Shown here piece after piece: positions 8,618-17,343 of a stretch of 37,818 nucleotides of DNA. Position 1 is the first letter of the stretch. Each line of letters starts with the position of its first letter. A model generated the notes under the pieces. The model was not told the origin of the DNA and did no database searches. It was given only the letters and a program-made list of their open reading frames with translations. The stretch comes from Ferrovibrio sp. (GTDB lineage Bacteria; Pseudomonadota; Alphaproteobacteria; Ferrovibrionales; Ferrovibrionaceae): the NCBI RefSeq assembly GCF_019636075.1, contig NZ_JAHBYG010000041.1:1-37818 (forward strand), given 5' to 3'. The translations under genes and the position numbers were made by a program.

Positions 8618-9394
8618 GTGACCGAAGCCGCCCTTACGCATCGCATACTCAATCCCGCCGGCCAGGCGCCCCTGGTGCTGATCTGCGATCACGCCAGCAA
8701 GATCGTGCCGCCTGAATTGCATGATCTCGGCCTCACGCAAGAAGAAATTGCACGGCATATCGGCTGGGATATCGGCGCCGCCAAACTCACCGAATTGCTT
8801 TGCCAGCGGCTGGATGCGCCGGGCTTCTGCTCGGCAGTGTCGCGCCTGGTGGTGGATTGCAACCGTGCGCCGGATGATCCCACCCTGATCTGCGAAGTCA
8901 GCGACGGCGTTGTGGTGCCCGGCAACCGCGATATCGGCGAGGCCGCACGTCAGGATCGGCTGGATCGTTATTTCCATCCTTATCACCGCGATGTGGCTGT
9001 CGCCGTGCAGCGCAAGATCCAGGCCGGGCCGAAAACCGCGTTGCTGTCGATCCATTCCTTCACGCCGCGCATGAAGGGCCGCCAGCGCCCCTGGCATGTG
9101 GGCATCCTGTGGGACCGCGATGCCCGCCTGCCGGCGCCGCTGATGCAGGCGCTGAGCGCCGAGCCGGGCATTGTGGTGGGCGACAACGAGCCCTATAGCG
9201 GCCGCAGCCGCGCCGGCTATTCCATTCGCGCCCATGGCGAGGCCAACGATCTGCCCCATGTGCTGGTTGAGGTGCGGCAGGATCTGATCAGCGACGATGC
9301 CGGCGTGCTGGAATGGGCGGATCGGCTGGAACGCTGCTTCCGCCTGGCCCTGGCCGAGGCCGGAATCCTGCTGCAAGCCCGCAAAGCGGCCTGA
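8618..9394 (+). CDS. N-formylglutamate amidohydrolase family protein
   Basis: 258-residue enzyme of the FGase family (PF05013), starting with GTG 8618 (CAGG 7 nt upstream). Family features visible are [14 protein letters not shown] near the N-terminus, [19 protein letters not shown], and [11 protein letters not shown] in the middle, with conserved His, Asp, Glu and Arg residues expected at the metal-dependent active site. Characterised relatives hydrolyse N-formyl-L-glutamate, the last step of one histidine-degradation route, but many family members sit outside hut clusters. No hut genes are nearby, and the next gene begins 4 bp downstream, so it may act with the ligase on another acyl-amino acid. 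Divergent from the reductase. Confidence 0.85.
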   Translation: MTEAALTHRILNPAGQAPLVLICDHASKIVPPELHDLGLTQEEIARHIGWDIGAAKLTELLCQRLDAPGFCSAVSRLVVDCNRAPDDPTLICEVSDGVVVPGNRDIGEAARQDRLDRYFHPYHRDVAVAVQRKIQAGPKTALLSIHSFTPRMKGRQRPWHVGILWDRDARLPAPLMQALSAEPGIVVGDNEPYSGRSRAGYSIRAHGEANDLPHVLVEVRQDLISDDAGVLEWADRLERCFRLALAEAGILLQARKAA

Positions 9395-9398
9395 ACCG

Positions 9399-10532
9399 AT
9401 GGCCGATTTCACCATCGGCCTGGAAGAGGAATATCTGCTCGTTGATCGAGACAGCGGCGCCCTGGCGGTTCAGCCTCCGGCGGCGATGCTGGCCGAATGC
9501 GAGACGCTGGTGGGTGGCCAGGTCAACCCGGAATTCCTGCAATGCCAGATCGAGGTGGCCACTGCGGTTTGCCAGGATATGGCCGAGGCGCGCGCCGAAC
9601 TGGTGCGGCTGCGTGGCACGGTGGCCGGCGTGGCGGGCCGGCATGGCCTGGCGCCGATTGCCGCCGGCACGCATCCATTCGCGCGCTGGGCCGATCAGCG
9701 CCATACCGATCGCCCGCGCTACGATGCTTTGGCCAACGATCTGGCCGGCGTGGCGCGCCGTCTGGTGATCTGCGGCCTGCATGTGCATGTGGGTATCGAG
9801 GATGAAGATCTGCGCATCGACCTGATGAACCAGATCAGCTATTTCCTGCCGCATCTGCTGGCCTTGTCCACGTCCTCGCCATTCTGGCAGGGCGAGGAAA
9901 CCGGGCTGCAGAGTTTCCGGCTTTCGGTATTCGATAGTTTGCCGCGCACCGGCCTGCCGGAACGCTTTGAAAGCTGGGGCGAATACCAGCGCGTGGTGAG
10001 CCGGCTGGTGCAGGCCGGGCTGATCGAGGATGCCACCAAGCTGTGGTGGGATATCCGCCCCTCGGCGCGGTTTCCCACATTGGAAATGCGCGTCACCGAT
10101 GTGTGCACCCGGCTGGATGATGCAATCAGCATCGCGGCTTTGTTCCGCTGTCTGCTGGCCATGCTGTTGCGGCTGAAACAGCGCAACCAGCGCTGGCGCA
10201 TTTATGCCAATGCGCTGATCGACGAGAATCGCTGGCTGGCGGCGCGCTATGGTATCCATGGCGCGCTGGTGGATTTCGGCAAGGGCGAGCGGCTGGCTTA
10301 TGCCGGCCTGCTGGAGGAATTGATCGAACTGGTGCGCGAAGAGGCCGTTGCCATGGGCTGCCTGGCCGAAGTGGAGCGTGCGCGGGGCATCCTGGCGCGC
10401 GGCAGTTCGGCGCATCGGCAGTTGCAGGTTTACCGCGCCGCACTAGATAATGGCATGGACCGGGCCGCTGCCTTGCGTGCCGTGGTGGCCTGGCTGATGG
10501 CCGAGACCGTGAATTTCGAGATGCCGCAATGA
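9399..10532 (+). CDS. Carboxylate-amine ligase, YbdK/GCS2 family
   Basis: 377 residues from ATG 9399, starting with the family's ATP-grasp-like glutamate-cysteine ligase type 2 signature [12 protein letters not shown]. Other GCS2 motifs include [19 protein letters not shown] and [21 protein letters not shown]. coli YbdK has weak glutamate-cysteine ligase activity, but most homologues have no known substrate. The gene begins 4 bp after the amidohydrolase stop, has no clear ribosome site of its own, and is therefore likely translated by coupling. It is followed 7 bp later by DUF1244. The enzymatic class (ATP-dependent amide formation) is firm; the substrate is not. Confidence 0.85.
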   Translation: MADFTIGLEEEYLLVDRDSGALAVQPPAAMLAECETLVGGQVNPEFLQCQIEVATAVCQDMAEARAELVRLRGTVAGVAGRHGLAPIAAGTHPFARWADQRHTDRPRYDALANDLAGVARRLVICGLHVHVGIEDEDLRIDLMNQISYFLPHLLALSTSSPFWQGEETGLQSFRLSVFDSLPRTGLPERFESWGEYQRVVSRLVQAGLIEDATKLWWDIRPSARFPTLEMRVTDVCTRLDDAISIAALFRCLLAMLLRLKQRNQRWRIYANALIDENRWLAARYGIHGALVDFGKGERLAYAGLLEELIELVREEAVAMGCLAEVERARGILARGSSAHRQLQVYRAALDNGMDRAAALRAVVAWLMAETVNFEMPQ

Positions 10533-10539
10533 GGGCCCC

Positions 10540-10854
10540 ATGACCCAGCCGATCGACGACAAGACCCGCACCGAACTGGAAGCCGCTGCTTTCCGCAAGC
10601 TGCTGGAGCATCTGCGCGGACGCACCGATGTGCAGAATATAGACTTGATGAATTTGGCCGGTTTCTGCCGCAATTGCCTGTCCAACTGGTATCAGGAAGC
10701 GGCCGCTGGCAAGGGTTTGGCGTTGGACAAGATGGCTGCGCGCGAAATCGTATACGGCATGCCCTACCCGGAATGGCAGGCGAAATACCAGAAAGAGGCC
10801 AGTGCCGAACAGAAGGCCGCTTTTGCGGTTTCGTCCCAGGCGCATAAGCACTGA
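10540..10854 (+). CDS. DUF1244 family small protein
   Basis: 104-residue conserved protein of the DUF1244 family, with no established function. The family core FCRNCLSNWY (about residues 44-53) is followed by REIVYGMPYPEWQAKYQ. The two cysteines in the CRNC motif could bind a metal or be redox-active, but this is inference. GAGGG lies just upstream of ATG 10540. It closes the amidohydrolase-ligase cluster and is separated from gapR by a 106-bp promoter-bearing gap. Confidence 0.85.
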   Translation: MTQPIDDKTRTELEAAAFRKLLEHLRGRTDVQNIDLMNLAGFCRNCLSNWYQEAAAGKGLALDKMAAREIVYGMPYPEWQAKYQKEASAEQKAAFAVSSQAHKH

Positions 10855-10878
10855 AACGCGAAAAGCCGGGGATTAGCC

Positions 10879-10928
10879 TGTGGATAACTTATCCGCCCGG
10901 TTCCGCTGTAAGCGGCGACGGCTATAAT
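10879..10928 (+). promoter_or_regulatory. gapR promoter with upstream DnaA-box-like site
   Basis: A perfect -10 hexamer TATAAT lies at 10923-10928, with a weak -35 TTCCGC at 10901-10906 (16-bp spacer). Upstream, TGTGGATAA (10879-10887) is the reverse complement of the consensus DnaA box TTATCCACA. It is followed after one base by TTATCCGCC (10889-10897), a second, degenerate box in the opposite orientation, giving the dyad GGATAACTTATCC (10882-10894). Confidence 0.55.
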
Positions 10929-10960
10929 GCCGCGCTCCATTTAAGGGTTCGAGGATCGTC

Positions 10961-11230
10961 ATGGCCACCAAGTTGAAGACCGGCAACTTCGCCGCCGACC
11001 AGTTGCGTCAGCTCGTGATGCGCATCGAACGGCTGGAAGAAGAAAAGAAGGCGCTGGCCGACGACGTGAAGGAAGTCTATGCCGAAGCCAAGGGCCATGG
11101 CTTCGACGTGAAGATTCTCCGTCAGGTGATCCGCCTGCGCAAGATGGACCGCGCCGACCTGGCCGAGCAGGAAGAATTGCTCGATCTCTATATGGGCGCA
11201 CTTGGCATGGAAGCCGAAGCGGCGGAATGA
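10961..11230 (+). CDS. gapR: GapR (DUF2312) nucleoid-associated protein
   Basis: 89-residue protein matching the alphaproteobacterial GapR/DUF2312 family over its whole length. The N-terminal part is a long coiled coil ([19 protein letters not shown]), followed by the conserved [20 protein letters not shown] and a short C-terminal helix bundle with many basic residues. In Caulobacter, GapR encircles overtwisted, AT-rich DNA ahead of replication and transcription forks and aids topoisomerases. ATG 10961 has GAGGA 5 nt upstream and a perfect TATAAT promoter. The next gene starts one base after its stop. Confidence 0.93.
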   Translation: MATKLKTGNFAADQLRQLVMRIERLEEEKKALADDVKEVYAEAKGHGFDVKILRQVIRLRKMDRADLAEQEELLDLYMGALGMEAEAAE

Positions 11231-11231
11231 G

Positions 11232-11630
11232 ATGGTGCGCGCGGCAGCATCGCTGGTAGCCTGCTGCCTGGTGTTCAACGCCTTCGATGCCGCCGCCCAG
11301 CAGCGTCAGGCGCCGCAGCGGCCGGTCACCGACGATGCCCAGGCCTGCGTGCAGATCGCCAACCTCACCGAATATAACTGGCCGATCCGCATCAAGCGCG
11401 AGGGCAGGGTGCATTCCACCGTGGGCGTGAAACCGCGCGAGGTGCAGCGCTATTGCGCGCCGGACCGTCTGGCGCAGGGCGAATTTATCTATGTGATCCT
11501 GCTCTCCTCCTGGTTTCCGCTCGGCGAATGCAAGCTGCGCAATCGCGGCACGATGGAAATCTACCGTGAGCCCAGCACCGAAACCGATAGCGGCGAAGTC
11601 ACGAAAGTGAAGTGCTACGAGGGGCGGTGA
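11232..11630 (+). CDS. Secreted protein of unknown function
   Basis: 132 residues from ATG 11232, one base after the gapR stop, so probably co-translated with it. It starts MVRAAASLVACCLVF and has a signal peptide with likely cleavage near AAAQ (about residue 22-24). The mature part is about 110 residues with four cysteines (in ACVQIAN, RYCAPD, GECKL and VKCYEG), enough for two disulfide bonds, and looks mainly beta-stranded. I do not recognise the family. The gene ends just before a degenerate copy of the intergenic repeat. Confidence 0.7.
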   Translation: MVRAAASLVACCLVFNAFDAAAQQRQAPQRPVTDDAQACVQIANLTEYNWPIRIKREGRVHSTVGVKPREVQRYCAPDRLAQGEFIYVILLSSWFPLGECKLRNRGTMEIYREPSTETDSGEVTKVKCYEGR

Positions 11631-11648
11631 AGACCTCACCCCACATAT

Positions 11649-11684
11649 CGTCACCCTCGCACTTGTTCTGGGGGTCCACGCCTG
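11649..11684. repeat. Degenerate half-copy of the RIME-like intergenic repeat
   Basis: The segment beginning CGTCACCCTCG and ending GGGGTCCACGCC aligns without gaps to the left half of the palindromic element at 28526-28562, with mismatches concentrated in its hairpin. Like the full copy it lies between the ends of two convergent genes. The right half is absent. Confidence 0.6.
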
Positions 11685-11694
11685 CCGCCGCAAC

Positions 11695-12552
11695 TCAGGC
11701 CCGCTCGCCCGCCTGCCGATCCAGCCATTGCCTGACCGTTGGTAAAACCAATTCCGGCTTGCGCGCCCAGCGGAAATGGTCGATGCCATCGAAGCCCAAA
11801 GCCTTGGGATTGAGGTGATGCCGCTCCAGCGCGGCTTTCGGCATCTTGTTCACCAGCGCGTCGAAGGCATGGCGCGGGGCGAAGAAATCGCCCTCCAGCG
11901 AAATGCCCAGCACCGGCAGCGTCACTGCGCGCAAAGCCGGTTCGTAATCCAGTTTCGGCTTGCCCAGGATGAAACGCCCGGTACGCGCCAGCCTGGCCCA
12001 ATCGGCCATCACGCCGCGTGCTTCGCGGCCGGCGAAACGGAAATGTTTGCCGGGAAAATAGCCCAGCAGCCGGCCGATCTGCCCCGCCGCCTGGCTATAG
12101 ATCAGGAAGGGCGCGCCCCATAACCGCCATTCCACCGAGCAGCAGGCAATCAGGATCATGCCATCCAGTTCTGCCTGATGCTGGCTGGCATAGAGGCAAC
12201 TCACCTGCGCCCCAAGGCTATGGCCCAGCAGATAGAAGCGGCTGCCAGGAAAGCGCGCCTTCATGGCGGCAATCGCCTGCGGCCAATCCTCGTGCAGCAT
12301 GTGGTGATAGCCGAAATCGTAGCCCCAGCCCGGGCGGCGTGCATCGTCATGCGCTTCATGGCCGCGCAATTCGGCAATGCCCACATGGCAGCCGGCATCC
12401 CGCAGGGCTTCCGCCAGCAGGCGGTAATAGCCCGCGCGCACGCCCATCGCCGGTTGGATCAGCACAACAGGCGCGGCGGCATTTTCGCTGGCAAAGATTT
12501 CAACCGCGAAACGGCCGCCATCCTTGCGATGCAGGGTGAGTATCTCGCTCAT
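11695..12552 (-). CDS. Alpha/beta hydrolase (COG4757-like)
   Basis: 285-residue alpha/beta-fold hydrolase, probably cytoplasmic. The nucleophile elbow GHSLGAQ puts the catalytic Ser at about residue 112, and GIDHFRW near the C-terminus supplies the likely catalytic His. The segment GYYRLLAEALRDAGCHVG and the RGHEAHDDAR loop resemble the predicted hydrolases of COG4757. Start ATG 12552 is where homology to the family begins. Substrate unknown (ester or lactone class). It lies downstream of, and on the same strand as, the indolepyruvate oxidoreductase gene with an 89-bp gap, so the two may share a transcript. Confidence 0.82.
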   Translation of the reverse strand: MSEILTLHRKDGGRFAVEIFASENAAAPVVLIQPAMGVRAGYYRLLAEALRDAGCHVGIAELRGHEAHDDARRPGWGYDFGYHHMLHEDWPQAIAAMKARFPGSRFYLLGHSLGAQVSCLYASQHQAELDGMILIACCSVEWRLWGAPFLIYSQAAGQIGRLLGYFPGKHFRFAGREARGVMADWARLARTGRFILGKPKLDYEPALRAVTLPVLGISLEGDFFAPRHAFDALVNKMPKAALERHHLNPKALGFDGIDHFRWARKPELVLPTVRQWLDRQAGERA

Positions 12553-12590
12553 AGCGTGATCAAGCCACGAAGTTTCGAGACACGCAATTG

Positions 12591-12643
12591 CCTTGCAGGC
12601 CATGCCCCTGCGTCATTCCGCAAGGGCATGCCGCAAGGTTTTT
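12591..12643 (+). terminator. Plus-strand hairpin with T-run at the 3' end of the iorA-like gene
   Basis: CCTTGCAGGCCATGCCC (12591-12607) pairs with GGGCATGCCGCAAGG (12624-12638) apart from a small bulge and is followed by TTTTT (12639-12643). The T-run is on the plus strand although both flanking genes are on the minus strand. It would therefore stop antisense transcription entering the iorA-like gene; on the minus strand the hairpin lacks a T-run. Confidence 0.5.
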
Positions 12644-15600
12644 ACTCCGCCGCGCTGGCCTGCTGCGCCGGATTGCGGAAAGCTTCCAGCAGTTTGGCCT
12701 GCTTGTCCCGCGCCTGTTGCAGATGGCGCAGCTTCACATGGCCATAGCCGCGGATATCTTCCGGGATGCTGGCAAGCTGTATCGCCAAGGCGTGATTGTC
12801 AGGTGTCAACTTGCTTGCGATATCCTGGATCAGCGCAGCGTATTCGGCGATCAGCTTGCGCTCCATCCGGCGTTCCTCGGTATAGCCGAAGATATCCAGC
12901 TTGCCGCCGCGCAGGCCCTTGAACTTCGCCAGCAGGCCGAAAGCTTTCAGCATCCAGGGGCCGAAGCGCATTTTCTTCGGCAGGCCGGTCTGCGGATCGG
13001 CATGGGCCAGCAGCGGCGGCGCAAGGTGGAATTCCAGGCTGAAATCGCCCTCGAATTGCGCATTCAGCTTTTGCAGGAAATCGCCATCGGTATAAAGCCG
13101 GGCAACCTCATACTCATCCTTGTAGGCCATCAGCTTGTAGCCATAGCGCGCCACGGCTTCGGCCAGGCCGGTAAAGCCCTTGGCTTTCTCGGTTTCGGCC
13201 GTGCGCGCGGTTTCCACCAGCGCCTTGTAGCGGTCGGCATAGGCGCGATCCTGGTATTTCACCAGGCGGTCGTAGCGGTCGGCCAGGATTTCATCGGTGC
13301 TGCTGGCGAAACGCTGCAATTCCGCCACCGGAATGGCGGGCCGCGCGATCATTTCCACGGTCTTGGGGTCTTGCGCGAAAAGCCGGCCCCAGCCCAGCGC
13401 CCGCAGATTGCTGTCCACTGCCGCGCCGTTCAACTCGATGGCTTTTTCCAGCGCATCCAGCGGCACCGGGATCAGGCCGCGTTGCACGGCATAGCCCAGC
13501 ATGAACATGTTGGTGGCGATGGCATCGCCCATCAGCGCCGTGGCGATGCGGGTGGCTTCCAGGAATTCCGCCAGGTTGGCGCCGCTGGCGTCCCGGATAG
13601 CACCCATCATCTCATTGGTGTTGAACTTCATGTTCGGGTTCAAGGTGAAGGCGGCGGTGGGCGTGAGGTGGCTGTTCACTACCGCGCGCGTCACACCCTT
13701 ATGCAGCTTGTCCAGCGCATCGGTGCCGGCGGCCACCACCATGTCGCAGCCCAGCAGCAAATCTGCACCGCCCGAGGCCACGCGCACGGCATGGATGTCG
13801 TCGGGATTCTTCGCGATGCGGATATGGCTCAGCACCGCGCCGTTTTTCTGCGCCAGGCCGGTGAAATCCAGCACGCTGGTGCCGAAGCCCTGGATATGCG
13901 CGCCCATGCCCAGGATCTGCCCGATGGTCACCACGCCGGTGCCGCCGATGCCGGTGATCAGGATATTGTAGGGTTTGGTCAGGCTTGGGGTTTCAGGTTT
14001 CGGCAGGGCGGCGATCATCGCCACGATATCGGCTTCGGATGGGCCCTGGCGACCGGCTTGCACCTTGGCCCGCTTCACCTTGCCGCCATGCACGGTGACA
14101 AAACTGGGGCAGAAGCCGTTCACGCAGGAAAAATCCTTGTTGCACGAGGATTGATTGATCTTGCGCTTGCGGCCCAGCTCGGTTTCCAGCGGTTCGACGG
14201 AGACGCAGTTGGATTTCACCGAACAATCGCCGCAGCCTTCGCAAACGGCATCGTTGATGAAGGCGCGCTTCTGCGGATCGGGGAAAGTGCCGCGCTTGCG
14301 ACGGCGGCGCTTTTCGGCGGCGCAGGTCTGGTCGTAGACCAGCACGGTGCAGCCTTCGATCTCGCGCAATTCGCGCTGCACGGTATCCAGTTCGTCGCGG
14401 TGGCGGATGGTCACGCCGGGCGCCCAGGGCGTGCCGATGGGGTATTTGTCAGGTTCGTCGGTGACAACGATGATCTTCTTCACGCCCTCGCCATAAACCT
14501 GCTGGGTGATCGCAGGCGGGGTGAGCTGGCCGTCATGCGGCTGGCCGCCGGTCATCGCCACGGCGTCGTTATAGAGAATCTTGTAGGTGATGTTCACCTT
14601 GGCCGCGATGGATTGCCGGATCGCCAGCAGGCCGGAATGGAAATAGGTGCCGTCGCCCAGATTGGCGAAGATATGCTTCTCGTCGGTGAACGGCGCCTGG
14701 CCCACCCATGGCACGCCTTCGCCGCCCATCTGGGTGAAGGTGGCGGTTTCGCGGTTCATCCACAACGCCATGAAATGGCAGCCGATGCCGGCCGCCGCAC
14801 GGCTGCCTTCCGGCACGCGGGTGGAGGTGTTATGCGGGCAGCCCGAGCAGAAATACGGCGTGCGCGCCGCAGCCACTTTGGCCACGCTCTTTTCCTGCTC
14901 TTTCTTCAGCAGGAAGGCGATGCGCTCCTCGATCAGCGGATTGGTATAGAAGCGCTTCAGCCGCGCATGAATGGCCTTGGCCACCATGGCGGGGGTGATC
15001 TCGCCGGCAGACGGCAGTATCCACTGGCCCTGTTCGTCGAACTTGCCCACCACGCGCGGGCGCACATCCTCGCGCCAATTGTAAAGCTGCTCTTTCAGCT
15101 GATTCTCGATCATCGCGCGTTTTTCTTCGACGACCAGAACCTCTTCCAGCCCTTCGGCGAAATGCCGCGCGCCCTCGCGCTCCAGCGGCCAGACCATGCC
15201 GACCTTGTAAACCCGGATACCGATTTCGGCGGCCAGCTTTTCGTCGATGCCCAATTCGTCCAGCGCCTGGCGCACATCCAGATAGCTTTTGCCGGTGGTG
15301 ATGATACCCAGCCGGGCGCGCGGACTGTCGATGGTCACGCGGTCGATCTGGTTGGCGCGGGCAAAAGCCAGCGCGGCATAGGCCTTATGCTGCTGCAGGC
15401 GTAATTCCTGCTCCAGCACGCCATCGGGCCAGCGGATATTCAGCCCGCCCGGCGGCATCTGGAAATTTTCCGGCAGCTTGATCTGCAGCCGTTCGGGATC
15501 GATGGAAACGCTGGCCGAGCTTTCGACGGTTTCGGTCTGGCATTTGAAGCCGACCCACACGCCGGCATAGCGCGACATCGCCCAGCCCAGCAGGCCGTAA

Positions 15601-16139
15601 TCCAGAAACTCCTGAACAGAGGCGGGATTCAGCATCGGAATCATCGCCGCCATCATCATATGTTCGGATTGATGGGCCAGCGTGGAGGAGGCGGCGCCAT
15701 GATCGTCGCCGCACAAGGCCAGCACGCCGCCATGCTTGGAGGTGCCGGCCGAATTGGCATGCTTGAACACATCCATGGCGCGGTCCACGCCCGGGCCCTT
15801 GCCATACCAGATGCCGAATACGCCATCGTAATTGGCGCCGGGGAACATGCCCACCTGCTGGCTGCCCCATACCGAGGTGGCAGCCATATCCTCGTTCAGG
15901 CCGGGCTGGAAATGCACATGGTTGGATTTCAGGAATTTGCGGGCGCGCCAGAGTTGCTGGTCATACATGCCCAGCGGCGAGCCGCGATAGCCGGAAATGA
16001 AGCAGCCGGTATTCAGCCCGGCCAGTTCGTCGCGTTTCCGCTGTAGCATCGGCAGGCGCACCAGCGCTTGCGTGCCGGTCAGGAAAACGCGCCCTTTTTC
16101 GAGCGTATATTTATCGTCGAGCGTGACATTCGTCAGCAT
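12642..16139 (-). CDS. Indolepyruvate ferredoxin oxidoreductase, single-chain form
   Basis: 1165-residue thiamine-diphosphate enzyme that oxidatively decarboxylates indolepyruvate and other aryl-pyruvates to acyl-CoA with ferredoxin as acceptor. Start ATG 16139 has AGGAGG 8 nt upstream. In order: N-terminal TPP-enzyme pyrimidine region (GCFISGYRGSPLGMYD), cysteine motif CSGCPHNTSTR (about residue 430), TPP-binding GDGTYFHSG, a cluster motif CEGCGDCSVKSNC (about 634), and the gamma domain GIGGTGVVTIGQILG (about 730). The fusion of alpha, beta and gamma parts is usual in proteobacteria. It could serve degradation of aromatic amino acids. The promoter carries a near-perfect operator palindrome, so it is probably repressed by a transcription factor not encoded nearby. 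Confidence 0.9.
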   Translation of the reverse strand: MLTNVTLDDKYTLEKGRVFLTGTQALVRLPMLQRKRDELAGLNTGCFISGYRGSPLGMYDQQLWRARKFLKSNHVHFQPGLNEDMAATSVWGSQQVGMFPGANYDGVFGIWYGKGPGVDRAMDVFKHANSAGTSKHGGVLALCGDDHGAASSTLAHQSEHMMMAAMIPMLNPASVQEFLDYGLLGWAMSRYAGVWVGFKCQTETVESSASVSIDPERLQIKLPENFQMPPGGLNIRWPDGVLEQELRLQQHKAYAALAFARANQIDRVTIDSPRARLGIITTGKSYLDVRQALDELGIDEKLAAEIGIRVYKVGMVWPLEREGARHFAEGLEEVLVVEEKRAMIENQLKEQLYNWREDVRPRVVGKFDEQGQWILPSAGEITPAMVAKAIHARLKRFYTNPLIEERIAFLLKKEQEKSVAKVAAARTPYFCSGCPHNTSTRVPEGSRAAAGIGCHFMALWMNRETATFTQMGGEGVPWVGQAPFTDEKHIFANLGDGTYFHSGLLAIRQSIAAKVNITYKILYNDAVAMTGGQPHDGQLTPPAITQQVYGEGVKKIIVVTDEPDKYPIGTPWAPGVTIRHRDELDTVQRELREIEGCTVLVYDQTCAAEKRRRRKRGTFPDPQKRAFINDAVCEGCGDCSVKSNCVSVEPLETELGRKRKINQSSCNKDFSCVNGFCPSFVTVHGGKVKRAKVQAGRQGPSEADIVAMIAALPKPETPSLTKPYNILITGIGGTGVVTIGQILGMGAHIQGFGTSVLDFTGLAQKNGAVLSHIRIAKNPDDIHAVRVASGGADLLLGCDMVVAAGTDALDKLHKGVTRAVVNSHLTPTAAFTLNPNMKFNTNEMMGAIRDASGANLAEFLEATRIATALMGDAIATNMFMLGYAVQRGLIPVPLDALEKAIELNGAAVDSNLRALGWGRLFAQDPKTVEMIARPAIPVAELQRFASSTDEILADRYDRLVKYQDRAYADRYKALVETARTAETEKAKGFTGLAEAVARYGYKLMAYKDEYEVARLYTDGDFLQKLNAQFEGDFSLEFHLAPPLLAHADPQTGLPKKMRFGPWMLKAFGLLAKFKGLRGGKLDIFGYTEERRMERKLIAEYAALIQDIASKLTPDNHALAIQLASIPEDIRGYGHVKLRHLQQARDKQAKLLEAFRNPAQQASAAE

Positions 16140-16198
16140 CCCGTTTCCTCCTGCAGCTTCCGGTCCGTGCCCTGAATATAGGGCTGGGGCGGACAAAA

Positions 16199-16225
16199 TA
16201 GGTAAGCAATGCTGACCTAATTATA
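16199..16225 (-). promoter_or_regulatory. iorA-like gene promoter: -10 box abutting an operator palindrome
   Basis: On the minus strand a perfect TATAAT (16225-16220) is followed immediately by an inverted repeat whose plus-strand core is AGGTAAGCAATGCTGACCT (16200-16218). Arms AGGT-AGCA and TGCT-ACCT match with a single internal mismatch, and T16199/A16219 extend it to 21 bp. The palindrome would cover the transcription start, a classic repressor position. The -35 is weak. Confidence 0.65.
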
Positions 16226-16357
16226 CCCCGATGCGCGTCAAAGTCGATAGTTAAATAATCAGGTATCGTTGCTGCAACGCAGCAGGTTGCTCTTTCTTTC
16301 GTTTATGTTAGACAGCGCGCAGGGTTATTTCGGCCCTGTTCTGTCGTTGGATCGTGC

Positions 16358-17341
16358 ATGACCATCCTGCTCACCGGCGTTGCCGGCTTCATCGGATATC
16401 ACGTGACCGAGGCGCTGCTGGCGCGCGGCGATTCGGTGATCGGCATCGACAATCTGAATGATTATTACGACCCGGCTTTGAAGCAGGCGCGTCTGGCGCG
16501 TCTGGAAGGCAAGCCGGGTTTCCGCTTCATCAAGCTGGATATCGCCGATTGGCCGGCGTTGCAGGAGGCTTTGGGCGACCAGCCGATCCGCCGCGTGGTG
16601 CATCTGGCTGCCCAGGCCGGCGTGCGCTATTCGCTGATCGACCCGTTCGCCTATGTGCGCGCCAATCTGCTGGGCCATACCAGCATCCTGGAGCTTTGCC
16701 GCCGGCTGCCGAATTTCGAGCATCTGGTCTATGCCTCATCCTCCTCGGTCTATGGTGGCAACACCAAACTGCCCTTCGCGGTGGAAGACCGGGTAGACAA
16801 GCCGGTGTCGCTCTATGCCGCCACCAAGAAGGCGGATGAACTGATCAGCCATGCCTATTCGCATCTGTTCACGATCCCGCAGACCGGGCTGCGCTTCTTC
16901 ACGGTCTATGGCCCCTGGGGCCGGCCCGACATGGCTTTGTATCTGTTCACCAAGGCGATCCTGGAAGGCAAGCCGATCCAGGTGTTCAATCACGGCGACA
17001 TGCGCCGCGACTTCACTTATATCGACGATATCGTGCGCGGCGTGGTTTCGGCGCTGGACCATCCGCCGCCGCCCAACGAAGATGGCCGGCCCTACCGGGT
17101 TTACAATATCGGCAACAACAAGCCCGAGCCGCTGCTGCGCCTGATCGACCTGCTGGAACAGGCCATCGGCAAGAAGGCGATCCGCGACCTGCAGCCGATG
17201 CAGCCCGGCGATGTGCGCGAAACCTATGCCGATATCGAGGCGATCCGTAACGATCTCGGTTTCGAGCCCAGCACGCCGATCGATGTGGGCGTGCCGCGTT
17301 TCGTGGAATGGTATCGCAATTATCACGGCCGAAATCTTTAA
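16358..17341 (+). CDS. NAD-dependent epimerase, UDP-glucuronate 4-epimerase-like
   Basis: 327-residue extended short-chain dehydrogenase. The NAD-binding motif is TGVAGFIG (residues 6-13), the catalytic serine region is ASSSSVYG (about 126-133) and the YxxxK pair is Tyr153/Lys157 (SLYAATKK). The YYDPALKQARL and RDFTYIDDIVRG segments match UDP-glucuronate epimerases that make UDP-galacturonate for surface polysaccharides; a UDP-glucose or GDP-sugar substrate is less likely but possible. There is no clear ribosome site, only GGA about 8 nt upstream of ATG 16358. No other polysaccharide genes are in the window. The next gene starts 2 bp after its stop. Confidence 0.87.
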   Translation: MTILLTGVAGFIGYHVTEALLARGDSVIGIDNLNDYYDPALKQARLARLEGKPGFRFIKLDIADWPALQEALGDQPIRRVVHLAAQAGVRYSLIDPFAYVRANLLGHTSILELCRRLPNFEHLVYASSSSVYGGNTKLPFAVEDRVDKPVSLYAATKKADELISHAYSHLFTIPQTGLRFFTVYGPWGRPDMALYLFTKAILEGKPIQVFNHGDMRRDFTYIDDIVRGVVSALDHPPPPNEDGRPYRVYNIGNNKPEPLLRLIDLLEQAIGKKAIRDLQPMQPGDVRETYADIEAIRNDLGFEPSTPIDVGVPRFVEWYRNYHGRNL

Positions 17342-17343
17342 CG

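Noticed and set aside
12588..15404. A 938-codon open frame on the plus strand opposite the iorA-like gene
   Set aside because: It lies antisense to a gene with clear motifs, is rich in His, Gln and Gly, and matches no family. High GC content produces long antisense frames.
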